From NCBI GenBank assembly GCA_963708895.1, contig CAVPUE010000004.1:67025-131024 (forward strand): DNA of 64,000 bases, given 5' to 3'. Position numbers and translations under genes: made by a program. Positions 26,254-33,973 of the stretch are shown piece after piece (within the stretch, counting starts at the first letter, position 1; each line of letters opens with the position of its first letter). This stretch comes from Bacillus_BD sp963708895. GTDB lineage: Bacteria > Bacillota > Bacilli > Bacillales > Cytobacillaceae. Below the pieces are notes generated by a model, which did not search any database, was not told the DNA's origin, and saw nothing but the letters and a program-made list of their open reading frames with translations.

Positions 26254-26274
26254 GCTATAGTTTTAAACTATAGC
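26254..26274. repeat. perfect palindrome between metE and mntP
   Basis: Arms GCTATAGTTT and AAACTATAGC around a single T. It lies between the two divergent genes, upstream of the metE riboswitch. It could be an operator for either gene; no regulator can be named. Confidence 0.5.
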
Positions 26275-26481
26275 AGATGGTTTCCTACTATAGAGTAATC
26301 CAAAAATTAGAATTCAGACCTAATAATAACTACCGGCCATTTTGAAACTCTAATGTGATATCTGTTAAAATAAGAGTACAAAATAATAACTTCACCAACC
26401 ATCAATACCGCCTCTGATTTTCCTTCTAAACTCATTTGGACTTGCATAGGTTTGAATGAGTAAAACTTAGGAGGAATTGGG

Positions 26482-27036
26482 ATGTCTTCTATCATTGGGG
26501 AATTGGTTACAATTATTATTATGGCCTTTGCGCTGGGAATGGATGCTTTCTCGATTAGCCTCGGAATGGGGATGTATCGGCTGCGATTCAAACAGATGTT
26601 AAATATTGGATTGATAGTGGGCATTTTTCATATATTGATGCCGCTTTTAGGCATGATTGCGGGACGTTTTTTATCTGAAAAATTTGATGCAGTTGCAAGT
26701 TACATTGGTGGAGGTTTATTGCTAATATTAGGTGTACAGATGATTTGGTCAAGCTTTAGAAAAGAAAGTGAAAGTTTAATTACGCCAGTTGGGTTTGGAT
26801 TGCTGCTATTTGCCTTAAGTGTTAGTTTAGATAGCTTTTCTGTAGGACTGACGCTCGGAATCTATGGAGCCCGTACATTACTCGTATTAATTTGCTTTGG
26901 GGCAGGGGCGATGCTTTTATCATGGTTAGGTTTAATCATTGGTCGTAGAGTTCAAGGCTTGCTTGGGCAATATAGCGAAGTGCTAGGTGGAGCGATTCTG
27001 TTATTTTTTAGTTTTAGATTGTTATTTCCTCTCTAA
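26482..27036 (+). CDS. mntP: manganese efflux pump MntP (YwlD)
   Basis: 184-residue membrane protein of the LysE-like MntP family that exports Mn(II). Six hydrophobic helices are visible. Two conserved acidic motifs mark the internal repeat: ALGMDAFSISLGMGM (helix 1) and ALSVSLDSFSVGLTLGIYG (helix 4), each with an Asp used for metal transport. AGGAGG ribosome site. In B. subtilis this gene (ywlD) directly follows ywlC; here the 13-kb accessory block separates them. I saw no yybP-ykoY manganese riboswitch in the upstream 150 bp. Confidence 0.9.
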   Translation: MSSIIGELVTIIIMAFALGMDAFSISLGMGMYRLRFKQMLNIGLIVGIFHILMPLLGMIAGRFLSEKFDAVASYIGGGLLLILGVQMIWSSFRKESESLITPVGFGLLLFALSVSLDSFSVGLTLGIYGARTLLVLICFGAGAMLLSWLGLIIGRRVQGLLGQYSEVLGGAILLFFSFRLLFPL

Positions 27037-27167
27037 AAAACGTCTTTCTTATAGACTGTTTCTATGAAAATGCGAAAATTTTAAATGTGAAAGATTTGGT
27101 AAATTTCCAACCTAAGTCTATGGTGCTAGGTAAAATTACTTTATAATAGTAGAAAGGAGTTTTATAA

Positions 27168-27614
27168 ATGACGAAAGTCTTATTTGTTTGTACTGGGAAT
27201 ACTTGTAGAAGCCCATTAGCAGAATCTTTATTAAAAAATATGAATCTTCCGGGAGTTGAGGTGAAGTCAGCCGGTACCTTTGCATCTAACGGTAGTGAAG
27301 CATCAATAAATACGAAAATGGTTTTAGAGGAAAAGGGAATCCCACATCATCATAAGTCTTCCATGTTAACAGAAGAATTGGTACAGTGGGCAGATCATAT
27401 TTTAACGATGACAGTTGGACATAAAACAACAGTCATTGATCTATTTCCAAAGACTGAGGTTAAAGTCCTTACGCTTAAGGAATTTGCCGGAATCGATGGA
27501 GAGCACGATATAGCTGATCCATACGGTGGACCTGTTGAAGTGTATCGAGATACGTATGAAGAAATTAAAGAAGCGATTGACACAATCGTTGAGAAGTTAA
27601 AAGAGAGTTCATAA
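27168..27614 (+). CDS. ywlE: protein-arginine phosphatase YwlE
   Basis: Low-molecular-weight phosphatase that removes phosphate from arginine residues marked by McsB kinase, countering the McsB-ClpC degradation tag and regulating CtsR. 148 residues. The P-loop CTGNTCRSP begins at Cys8. The Thr at the fifth position of the loop (Thr12) is the residue that gives phospho-arginine specificity in B. subtilis YwlE. The general acid Asp lies in ADPYGGPVEVY. AAAGGAG ribosome site. Its position before rpiB matches B. subtilis except for an inserted chemotaxis gene. Confidence 0.93.
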   Translation: MTKVLFVCTGNTCRSPLAESLLKNMNLPGVEVKSAGTFASNGSEASINTKMVLEEKGIPHHHKSSMLTEELVQWADHILTMTVGHKTTVIDLFPKTEVKVLTLKEFAGIDGEHDIADPYGGPVEVYRDTYEEIKEAIDTIVEKLKESS

Positions 27615-27635
27615 CTCAGGTTAGGAGGAAGAAAG

Positions 27636-28931
27636 GTGCAAGAGAAACAACATTATAAATGGGGCTTAAGAAAGCAGCTAGTTTTTTTTACAACCGCCTT
27701 GGCCTTGATCACCTATACCACTAGTGGTTTTTTTATTTATATTATCTATCCTTTTGTGACAGACTATATTCAAATTGGGGAAATGACGTTTACCATTATT
27801 ACCTTATTACTAGGGATTATTTGGTCTGGAATATTGGCCTTTTTTGCGGCACGGTTCATCATAAAGCCCTTACAAAGGTTAGAAAAGGTTGTCATTCATG
27901 CAGCGTCCGGTGATATTAGTGAGGAAGTTGAAATTCCAAAGGCAGATAATGAAATTCGATCACTTGCTCTTGCATTTAATACCATGTTGTCAAACATAAG
28001 AAATATGGTTCAACATATTGATGGGAATTTTACACAAACGAATGAAAAGGTGTTAGCTATTTCAAATGAAACAGCGGCAGTTGCAGAGCAGGCGACAGCG
28101 ATTTCAAAGACAACATGTGAAATAGCATCAGGTGCAGAAAACTCAGCTACTGCGATAGAAGCAACATCAGAATCAGTACAAGATGTAATCGAAATTGCAG
28201 AGAATGTGGAACAAAAGGCAAAATCGTCTGAAAAGGTTTCAGTTGAAATGGTGGAGTATTTACATAAAGCAAAGGTAGTGGTCCAATCATTAATTTCTGG
28301 AATTGAAACGTTGGCAGAGGATAATCAACAATCATTGAAAACAGTCAAGGAGTTAGAAAAGGACGCTTCACAAATTGAACAAGTGATTCAATTAGTGGGG
28401 GAAATTGCTGCACAAACGAATTTGCTGGCATTAAATGCTTCCATCGAGGCGGCTCGTGCTGGTGAACATGGAAAGGGATTTGCAGTCGTTGCTGAAGAAG
28501 TACGAATGCTCGCAGATGAAAGTACGAAAGCTGTTCAAGGAATAGCTAATTTGACGAAGAATATTCAAAGTGGTGTACAAAGCATCGTGACTCAAATCCA
28601 ACATCAAGTCCAGACAGCAAGTGAAGAAGTTTCAAAAGGAACTAAAACAAATGTTGCTTTAGAAGAAATGACGGTAAGTGTAAATAATATGGCTGCGTCT
28701 ATTTCAGAAATTTCCGAGCTAGTAAAAAGCCAAAGAGAAGACATTAAAGAATTGTTAACACAATCAGAAGAAGTAGCTGCCATTGCGGAAGAAACATCAG
28801 CAGGAACACAGGAAGTTTCTGCTTTAATTCAATATCAAACAGGAGTTATTGGAAGTGTCGAAAAGTTGACAGTTGAATTAAAGGAGCAAGCAGAACAATT
28901 AAAAGGAACCATTACACAATTTAAGATTTAA
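27636..28931 (+). CDS. methyl-accepting chemotaxis protein without a sizeable sensor domain
   Basis: 431 residues. Two membrane helices (about 17-38 and 46-72) are separated by fewer than 15 residues, so there is no extracellular ligand-binding domain. A HAMP domain (about 70-125) follows, starting at RFIIKPLQRLEKVV. A long coiled-coil signalling domain has the invariant hairpin tip IAAQTNLLALNASIEAARAG and GKGFAVVAEEVRMLA. Glu/Gln-rich heptads nearby (for example EETSAGTQEVSALI) could be methylation sites. The GTG start 27636 has TAGGAGG upstream. It probably senses membrane or cytoplasmic state. B. subtilis lacks it at this position. Confidence 0.9.
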   Translation: MQEKQHYKWGLRKQLVFFTTALALITYTTSGFFIYIIYPFVTDYIQIGEMTFTIITLLLGIIWSGILAFFAARFIIKPLQRLEKVVIHAASGDISEEVEIPKADNEIRSLALAFNTMLSNIRNMVQHIDGNFTQTNEKVLAISNETAAVAEQATAISKTTCEIASGAENSATAIEATSESVQDVIEIAENVEQKAKSSEKVSVEMVEYLHKAKVVVQSLISGIETLAEDNQQSLKTVKELEKDASQIEQVIQLVGEIAAQTNLLALNASIEAARAGEHGKGFAVVAEEVRMLADESTKAVQGIANLTKNIQSGVQSIVTQIQHQVQTASEEVSKGTKTNVALEEMTVSVNNMAASISEISELVKSQREDIKELLTQSEEVAAIAEETSAGTQEVSALIQYQTGVIGSVEKLTVELKEQAEQLKGTITQFKI

Positions 28932-28944
28932 CAAGCTACATAAA

Positions 28945-29122
28945 GGTTGTTTCGTAAAGTTTGTTGTTAAAATCCAAAGGCCGATTTTAACGTAGAAAGA
29001 GCTATTTTGTGCATTCGTATTATGTTTGCAGCTCTTTTCTCAAAAATATAAAGCTATGTTAACATGAAACAAAGGCAATTAGCTTTTTTTCTCTAAAAGC
29101 AACAAAGTTTGAGAAAAGAGCC
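28945..29122 (-). repeat. MITE-like repeat copy 3
   Basis: Full-length 178-bp copy in reverse orientation between the chemotaxis gene and rpiB. It carries GTTAAAATCC, GGCCGATTTTAACGTAGAAA, GCAGCTCTTTTCTCAAAA and the end CAACAAAGTTTGAGAAAAG. The outermost base pairs are degraded (GGTTG instead of GGCTG). No clear target duplication. Confidence 0.8.
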
Positions 29123-29160
29123 ATAACAAAAACAAGAAAACACCTGAGGAGGTTTTTTAA

Positions 29161-29601
29161 ATGAAAGTAGCAATTGCATCAGATCATGGTGGCGTAAATA
29201 TTCGAGAAGAAATCAAAAAATTAATGGATGAAATGGGAATAGAATATCAAGACTTTGGCTGTGAATGTGGCACATCTGTAGATTATCCTGATTATGCTCT
29301 ACCTGTTGCAGAGAAGGTGGCAAATGGTGAATTTGATCGTGGGATTTTAATTTGTGGGACAGGCATTGGTATGAGCATTGCAGCTAACAAAGTAAAGGGA
29401 ATCCGCTGTGCACTTGTCCATGATGTATTCACAGCAAAAGTAACCCGTGAACACAATGATAGTAATATCTTAGCAATGGGCGAACGTGTCATTGGACCAG
29501 GCCTTGCTCGCGAAATTGCAAAAACATGGTTAGTCGGAGAATTTGAAGGTGGTCGCCATGCAAATCGTGTTGCCAAAATAACGGAGTACGAAAACCAGTA
29601 A
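29161..29601 (+). CDS. rpiB: ribose-5-phosphate isomerase B
   Basis: Interconverts ribose 5-phosphate and ribulose 5-phosphate in the pentose phosphate pathway. 146 residues with RpiB hallmarks: IASDHGGVNIREE at the N-terminus, DYPDYALPVAEKV, GILICGTGIGMSIAANK (phosphate loop; the Cys is the likely general base), and REHNDSNILAMGERV. GAGGAGG lies before ATG. ywlG follows after 30 bp and is probably co-transcribed. The upstream repeat copy 3 separates it from the chemotaxis gene. This fits B. subtilis ywlF. Confidence 0.94.
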   Translation: MKVAIASDHGGVNIREEIKKLMDEMGIEYQDFGCECGTSVDYPDYALPVAEKVANGEFDRGILICGTGIGMSIAANKVKGIRCALVHDVFTAKVTREHNDSNILAMGERVIGPGLAREIAKTWLVGEFEGGRHANRVAKITEYENQ

Positions 29602-29631
29602 GACGATAGAAGTATATGATAAAGGAGAAGA

Positions 29632-30213
29632 ATGACCATGACCATTACACCAGATTCTATACAAGCAGAAACAGCTCAAGTGTTAACCCAGTTTCAAGAA
29701 CAAGTCCAATTAGGAAAACAACATCTCCTTGTGATAGGATGTAGTACAAGTGAAGTTTCAGGAAATCGAATTGGTACATCAGGCACATTTGAAATTGCAC
29801 AGGCTCTGTTTTCCGAATTGCAAAAATATCAATCTCAAACAGGAGTATCGTTAGCGATTCAATGTTGCGAACATATCAATCGGGCGCTAGTCGTTGAGAG
29901 AGAAACAGCTGAAAAATATGGATTTGAAATCGTATCGGTTGTTCCAGTCCAAAAAGCAGGTGGATCCTTTGCTACTTACGTATATGGGCAAATGACAGAT
30001 CCTGTAGTTGTTGAATTTATTAAAGCTGATGCTGGAATCGATATAGGCGATACCTTTATCGGGATGCATTTGAAGCATGTAGCTGTACCGATTCGTGTAT
30101 CGCTCAATACGATTGGAAATGCCCATGTCACAATGGCGAAGTCCCGTCCTAAATTAATTGGCGGCGAACGTGCCGTTTATGTTAAGAATAGCGACAATCA
30201 ATCATGCCAATAA
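29632..30213 (+). CDS. ywlG: YwlG, UPF0340 / TIGR01440 family protein, function unknown
   Basis: 193-residue protein conserved in Firmicutes between rpiB and glyA. It has VIGCSTSEVSGNRIGTSGTFEIAQ near the N-terminus (residues about 34-57), where the Ser/Thr/Gly-rich loop could bind phosphate. Further motifs are IQCCEHINRALVVERE and GGSFATYVYGQMTDPVVVE. Two Cys in QCCEH are conserved in the family, to my recollection. It is predicted to be cytosolic. The first of two closely spaced ATG codons is used (29632); the second is at 29638. No function is established, and context gives none beyond proximity to pentose and serine metabolism. Confidence 0.88.
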   Translation: MTMTITPDSIQAETAQVLTQFQEQVQLGKQHLLVIGCSTSEVSGNRIGTSGTFEIAQALFSELQKYQSQTGVSLAIQCCEHINRALVVERETAEKYGFEIVSVVPVQKAGGSFATYVYGQMTDPVVVEFIKADAGIDIGDTFIGMHLKHVAVPIRVSLNTIGNAHVTMAKSRPKLIGGERAVYVKNSDNQSCQ

Positions 30214-30225
30214 TAATGGCGAAAG

Positions 30226-30264
30226 AAAAGACGGTGTTCGGTTTTTGGCACTGTCTTTTTCCAT
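30226..30264 (+). terminator. intrinsic terminator after ywlG
   Basis: AAAAGACGGTG (30226-30236) pairs with CACTGTCTTTT (30249-30259, one wobble pair), followed by T. Confidence 0.8.
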
Positions 30265-30325
30265 TTAATAAGAAAATACCTATATTTTTCGTGAAAAGCG
30301 GAAAATAAGATTAATCTTGCTGTTT

Positions 30326-30357
30326 AATGTTCGACTATGATAAAATAGTCGAAAAAG
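30326..30357 (+). promoter_or_regulatory. PurR-box-like inverted repeat over the glyA promoter
   Basis: The left half, read on the minus strand, is ATAGTCGAACATT (30326-30338), close to the PurR consensus AWWWCCGAACWWT. The right half on the plus strand is ATAGTCGAAAAAG (30345-30357). The two CGAA cores face each other with 16 nt between. The sequence overlaps a TAAAAT -10 with TTGCTG 18 nt upstream. PurR regulation of glyA is known in B. subtilis, so this fits. Confidence 0.6.
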
Positions 30358-30443
30358 ATAGAATTATAGTTGCTTTTGCGAATTCATTTTTTTATTCTAC
30401 CTGTAAAAGTGTTAAGATAAAAAAAGATATTTATAAAAGGAGA

Positions 30444-30465
30444 TTTATCGAGACAGCTCGATAAA
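30444..30465 (+). promoter_or_regulatory. hairpin in the glyA leader
   Basis: Perfect 9-bp arms TTTATCGAG and CTCGATAAA around ACAG. A second possible pairing follows (AAAATCC near 30464 with GATTTT near 30491). The leader downstream of the promoter is about 180 nt. Role unknown. Confidence 0.5.
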
Positions 30466-30537
30466 AATCCGGGCGCAAATTCGACGGAGCGATTTTGATC
30501 ATGCATATCACTATAGTAAAACCTAAGGGGGATCATA

Positions 30538-31779
30538 ATGAAACATGTAAAGCAGCAAGATGAAAAGGTATACCAAGCGATACAACTTGAGTTAGGTCGT
30601 CAACGTTCAAAAATTGAATTAATTGCATCTGAAAACTTTGTTAGCGAAGCCGTAATGGAAGCACAAGGTTCTGTATTAACAAACAAATATGCAGAGGGTT
30701 ATCCTGGTAGACGTTATTATGGTGGTTGTGAACATGTCGATATCGTAGAGGATATTGCACGTGACCGCGCAAAGGAAATCTTTGGTGCAGAGCATGTCAA
30801 TGTACAAACGCATTCAGGTGCTCAAGCAAATATGGCTGTCTATTATACGATTCTAGAACATGGAGATACGGTTCTAGGAATGAATTTATCTCACGGGGGA
30901 CACTTAACACACGGTAGCCCTGTTAACTTTAGTGGAATTCAATACAATTTTGTTGAATATGGCGTTGATAAAGAGACACAAACGATCGATTATCAAGACG
31001 TACTCGAAAAAGCACGTCAAAGCAAACCTAAATTAATCGTTGCGGGTGCAAGTGCTTATCCACGAATCATTGATTTTAAAAAGTTCCGTGAAATCGCTGA
31101 TGAAGTAGGAGCGTACTTAATGGTTGATATGGCACATATTGCCGGCCTTGTTGCTGCAGGTCTTCATCCAAGCCCTGTTCCATATGCTGATTTTGTTACG
31201 ACAACAACACATAAAACGCTACGTGGACCACGTGGTGGAATGATTCTTTGTAAAGAAAAATTTGCTAAACAAATTGATAAAATGGTATTCCCTGGAATCC
31301 AAGGTGGTCCGTTAATGCATGTCATCGCTGCAAAAGCAGTTGCTTTTGGTGAAGTTCTTCAAGATAACTTTAAGGTATATGCAGAAAACGTGATTAAAAA
31401 TGCCAAACAGTTAGGAGAATCTCTACAAGCTGAAGGTGTTAACCTCGTTTCAGGTGGAACAGATAACCACTTATTGTTATTAGATATGCGTTCACTCGGT
31501 ATTACGGGTAAGGTAGCTGAAAAGGTGTTAGATGATGTAGGAATTACCGTTAATAAAAATACGATTCCATATGATCCAGAAAAACCATTTGTTACAAGTG
31601 GGGTCCGCATTGGTACAGCAGCTGTTACATCCCGTGGATTTGGAGTGGAAGATATGAAAGAAATTGCTTCCATTATCGCTTTAACATTGAAAAATCATGA
31701 AGATGAAGCAACGTTAGCACAAGCTAAGCAACGTGTTGAAGCTCTATCAAGCAAATTTGAATTATATCCAGAATATTAA
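30538..31779 (+). CDS. glyA: serine hydroxymethyltransferase
   Basis: PLP enzyme interconverting serine and glycine with transfer of a one-carbon unit to tetrahydrofolate, the main source of one-carbon units for purines and thymidylate. 413 residues. Visible features: IELIASENFVSEAVMEA, NKYAEGYPGRRYYGGCE, HLTHGSPVNFSG, and the PLP-lysine motif TTTTHKTLRGPRGG. Also RIGTAAVTSRG near the C-terminus. AAGGGGG ribosome site. A PurR-like box covers its promoter, matching its purine-linked role. Confidence 0.97.
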   Translation: MKHVKQQDEKVYQAIQLELGRQRSKIELIASENFVSEAVMEAQGSVLTNKYAEGYPGRRYYGGCEHVDIVEDIARDRAKEIFGAEHVNVQTHSGAQANMAVYYTILEHGDTVLGMNLSHGGHLTHGSPVNFSGIQYNFVEYGVDKETQTIDYQDVLEKARQSKPKLIVAGASAYPRIIDFKKFREIADEVGAYLMVDMAHIAGLVAAGLHPSPVPYADFVTTTTHKTLRGPRGGMILCKEKFAKQIDKMVFPGIQGGPLMHVIAAKAVAFGEVLQDNFKVYAENVIKNAKQLGESLQAEGVNLVSGGTDNHLLLLDMRSLGITGKVAEKVLDDVGITVNKNTIPYDPEKPFVTSGVRIGTAAVTSRGFGVEDMKEIASIIALTLKNHEDEATLAQAKQRVEALSSKFELYPEY

Positions 31780-31787
31780 TTCATACG

Positions 31788-31814
31788 CCGGCCTGTCTAT
31801 CGGGTCGGTTTTTC
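31788..31814 (+). terminator. intrinsic terminator after glyA
   Basis: CCGGCCTG (31788-31795) pairs with CGGGTCGG (31801-31808), with G-U pairs and loop TCTAT, followed by TTTTT. Confidence 0.8.
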
Positions 31815-31950
31815 TGAGTGTGGCAATTATTGCTATTTTTACACTTTTTGAATCGTGTTGCTCTTAACGTCTTTTTTCTGTAAAATTAAACGCAGTGTAA
31901 ATAGACAATTTTTCAAGATTAGACAAACCCTTAGAAGGAGCGCGATAATT

Positions 31951-32580
31951 GTGGCAAAAGTATATGTCTTTGATCACCCACTTATTCAACACAAACTTAC
32001 ATATATTCGACAAAAGACTACAGGAACAAAAGAATTCCGTGAATTAGTAGATGAAGTAGCAACTTTGATGGCATTTGAAATTACTCGAGATATGACTTTA
32101 GAAGAAATTGAAATTGAAACACCTGTTAGCAAAATGAAATCGAGAGTATTATCTGGAAAGAAAATTGGTTTAGTTCCGATCCTGCGTGCAGGTATTGGCA
32201 TGGTGGATGGTGTTCTAAAATTAATTCCAGCGGCAAAGGTAGGTCATATCGGGTTATATCGTGACCCAGAAACGCTAAAACCGGTGGAATACTATGTGAA
32301 ACTTCCTTCTGATGTTGAAGAAAGAGAATTCATTGTGGTCGATCCAATGCTTGCTACAGGTGGATCTGCGATTGCCGCGATTGAATCGCTGAAAAATAGA
32401 GGCGGGAAACATATCAAATTTATGTGCTTGATTGCGGCTCCAGAAGGTGTGGAAGCATTGAAAGCAGCTCATCCTGATGTCGATATTTATATCGCTGCCC
32501 TTGATGAAAAATTAAATGACCATGGTTACATTATTCCAGGTCTCGGTGACGCCGGAGATCGATTATTTGGTACGAAGTAA
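31951..32580 (+). CDS. upp: uracil phosphoribosyltransferase
   Basis: Salvages uracil to UMP using PRPP. Start set at GTG 31951 (MAKVYVFDHPLIQHKLTYIR), with GAAGGAG upstream. This gives 209 residues, the same as B. subtilis Upp; the open frame extends further upstream, but that part is not conserved. The PRPP loop is VVDPMLATGGSAIAAIE. VPILRAGIGMVDG and the C-terminal uracil-binding GYIIPGLGDAGDRLFGTK are present. It follows glyA after a terminator, as in B. subtilis. Confidence 0.96.
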   Translation: MAKVYVFDHPLIQHKLTYIRQKTTGTKEFRELVDEVATLMAFEITRDMTLEEIEIETPVSKMKSRVLSGKKIGLVPILRAGIGMVDGVLKLIPAAKVGHIGLYRDPETLKPVEYYVKLPSDVEEREFIVVDPMLATGGSAIAAIESLKNRGGKHIKFMCLIAAPEGVEALKAAHPDVDIYIAALDEKLNDHGYIIPGLGDAGDRLFGTK

Positions 32581-32606
32581 TTTAGGCCGGCAGGATGCTG
32601 CTGGTC

Positions 32607-32653
32607 ACGCAGACGTAGACAATACGGCCGTGGTGTATTTAGTCTGCGTTTAT
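32607..32653 (+). terminator. hairpin between upp and mnaA
   Basis: ACGCAGAC (32607-32614) pairs with GTCTGCGT (32642-32649), followed by TTAT. The loop is long, so the terminator call is tentative. Confidence 0.45.
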
Positions 32654-32689
32654 CTATAAAGAAAATTCTATATTGGGAGGGGAAGAAGT

Positions 32690-33832
32690 TTGAGTAATCC
32701 GATTAAAGTAATGACAATATTTGGTACGCGCCCTGAAGCGATTAAAATGGCTCCATTAGTCCTTGAATTACAAAAACATCCTGAGCATTTTGAATCGATT
32801 GTTACGGTTACAGCACAGCATCGACAAATGTTAGATCAGGTGTTAGATATTTTTAAAATTGTCCCTGATCATGATTTAAATATTATGAAGGATCGTCAAA
32901 CATTAATTGATGTAACGACACGTGCTTTAGAAGGTCTTGATAAAGTCATGAAGGAAGTAAAGCCTGATATCGTATTAGTTCATGGGGATACCTCGACAAC
33001 ATTTGTAGCGAGTTTAGCGGCTTACTATAATCAAATAACGGTTGGTCATGTGGAAGCAGGACTTCGTACATGGAATAAATATTCACCTTTCCCAGAGGAA
33101 ATGAATCGTCAATTAACGGGTGTCATTGCAGATTTGCATTTTTCACCAACGTCAAAATCAGCAAACAATCTTTTACAAGAAAATAAACAAGAAGAACGTA
33201 TTTTCATAACTGGAAATACGGCTATTGATGCGTTAAAAACAACAGTTAAAGAAGAATATGATCATGAAGTATTAAAGGCAGTGGGAGATAACCGACTAAT
33301 ACTCGTAACGGCCCATCGTCGTGAAAATTTAGGTGAGCCAATGCGCCACATGTTCCGTGCCATTAAACGAATTGTTGAGGAACATGAGGATGTACGTGTG
33401 ATTTACCCCGTTCATATGAATCCTGCCGTACGTGAAATAGCGGATGAAATTCTCGGAAATGACCCGCGTATTAAGTTAATCGAGCCATTAGATGTGATTG
33501 ATTTCCATAACTTTGCAGCGAGAGCACATTTAATTTTAACGGATTCCGGTGGAGTGCAAGAAGAGGCTCCTTCACTAGGAGTACCTGTTTTAGTTCTACG
33601 TGATACAACGGAAAGACCAGAAGGAATCGAAGCAGGTACGTTAAAATTAGCTGGAACAGAAGAAGAAACCATTTATTCAATGGCAAAAGAATTATTAACA
33701 GATCAAGTCCAATACGAGAAAATGTCGCAAGCTGCAAATCCATATGGAGATGGTCAGGCATCTCGTAGGATTTGTGAGGCGATTCGTTATTATTTTAAAA
33801 GAACAGATGAAAAACCGGATGTGTATCAGTAA
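32690..33832 (+). CDS. mnaA: UDP-N-acetylglucosamine 2-epimerase (MnaA/WecB)
   Basis: Converts UDP-GlcNAc to UDP-ManNAc, the precursor of the teichoic acid linkage unit and related wall polymers. 380 residues, TTG start with GGGAGGGG upstream. Family motifs: IFGTRPEAIKMAPLVLEL, LVHGDTSTTFVASLAAYY, HVEAGLRTWNKYSPFPEEMNR, TAHRRENLGEP and TDSGGVQEEAPSLGVPVLVLRDTTERPE. The frame is intact. It lies between upp and the protease gene, as in several other bacilli. Confidence 0.95.
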   Translation: MSNPIKVMTIFGTRPEAIKMAPLVLELQKHPEHFESIVTVTAQHRQMLDQVLDIFKIVPDHDLNIMKDRQTLIDVTTRALEGLDKVMKEVKPDIVLVHGDTSTTFVASLAAYYNQITVGHVEAGLRTWNKYSPFPEEMNRQLTGVIADLHFSPTSKSANNLLQENKQEERIFITGNTAIDALKTTVKEEYDHEVLKAVGDNRLILVTAHRRENLGEPMRHMFRAIKRIVEEHEDVRVIYPVHMNPAVREIADEILGNDPRIKLIEPLDVIDFHNFAARAHLILTDSGGVQEEAPSLGVPVLVLRDTTERPEGIEAGTLKLAGTEEETIYSMAKELLTDQVQYEKMSQAANPYGDGQASRRICEAIRYYFKRTDEKPDVYQ

Positions 33833-33842
33833 GTTTTTTGCG

Positions 33843-33876
33843 AGAAGCTGGGGAATGACCTTGGCTTCTTTTTTTG
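33843..33876 (+). terminator. probable terminator after mnaA
   Basis: AGAAGC (33843-33848) pairs with GCTTCT (33864-33869), with partial pairing inside (GGGG with CC), followed by a T-run. Confidence 0.6.
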
Positions 33877-33973
33877 GTTCCATTTAGTTCTCCTTCTTCC
33901 ACTAAACTCCAAGACTCCCTCCTGCATACAAACTACCCTCGAAGAAAAACATATTAGAAAAGGAGGGTAATCA

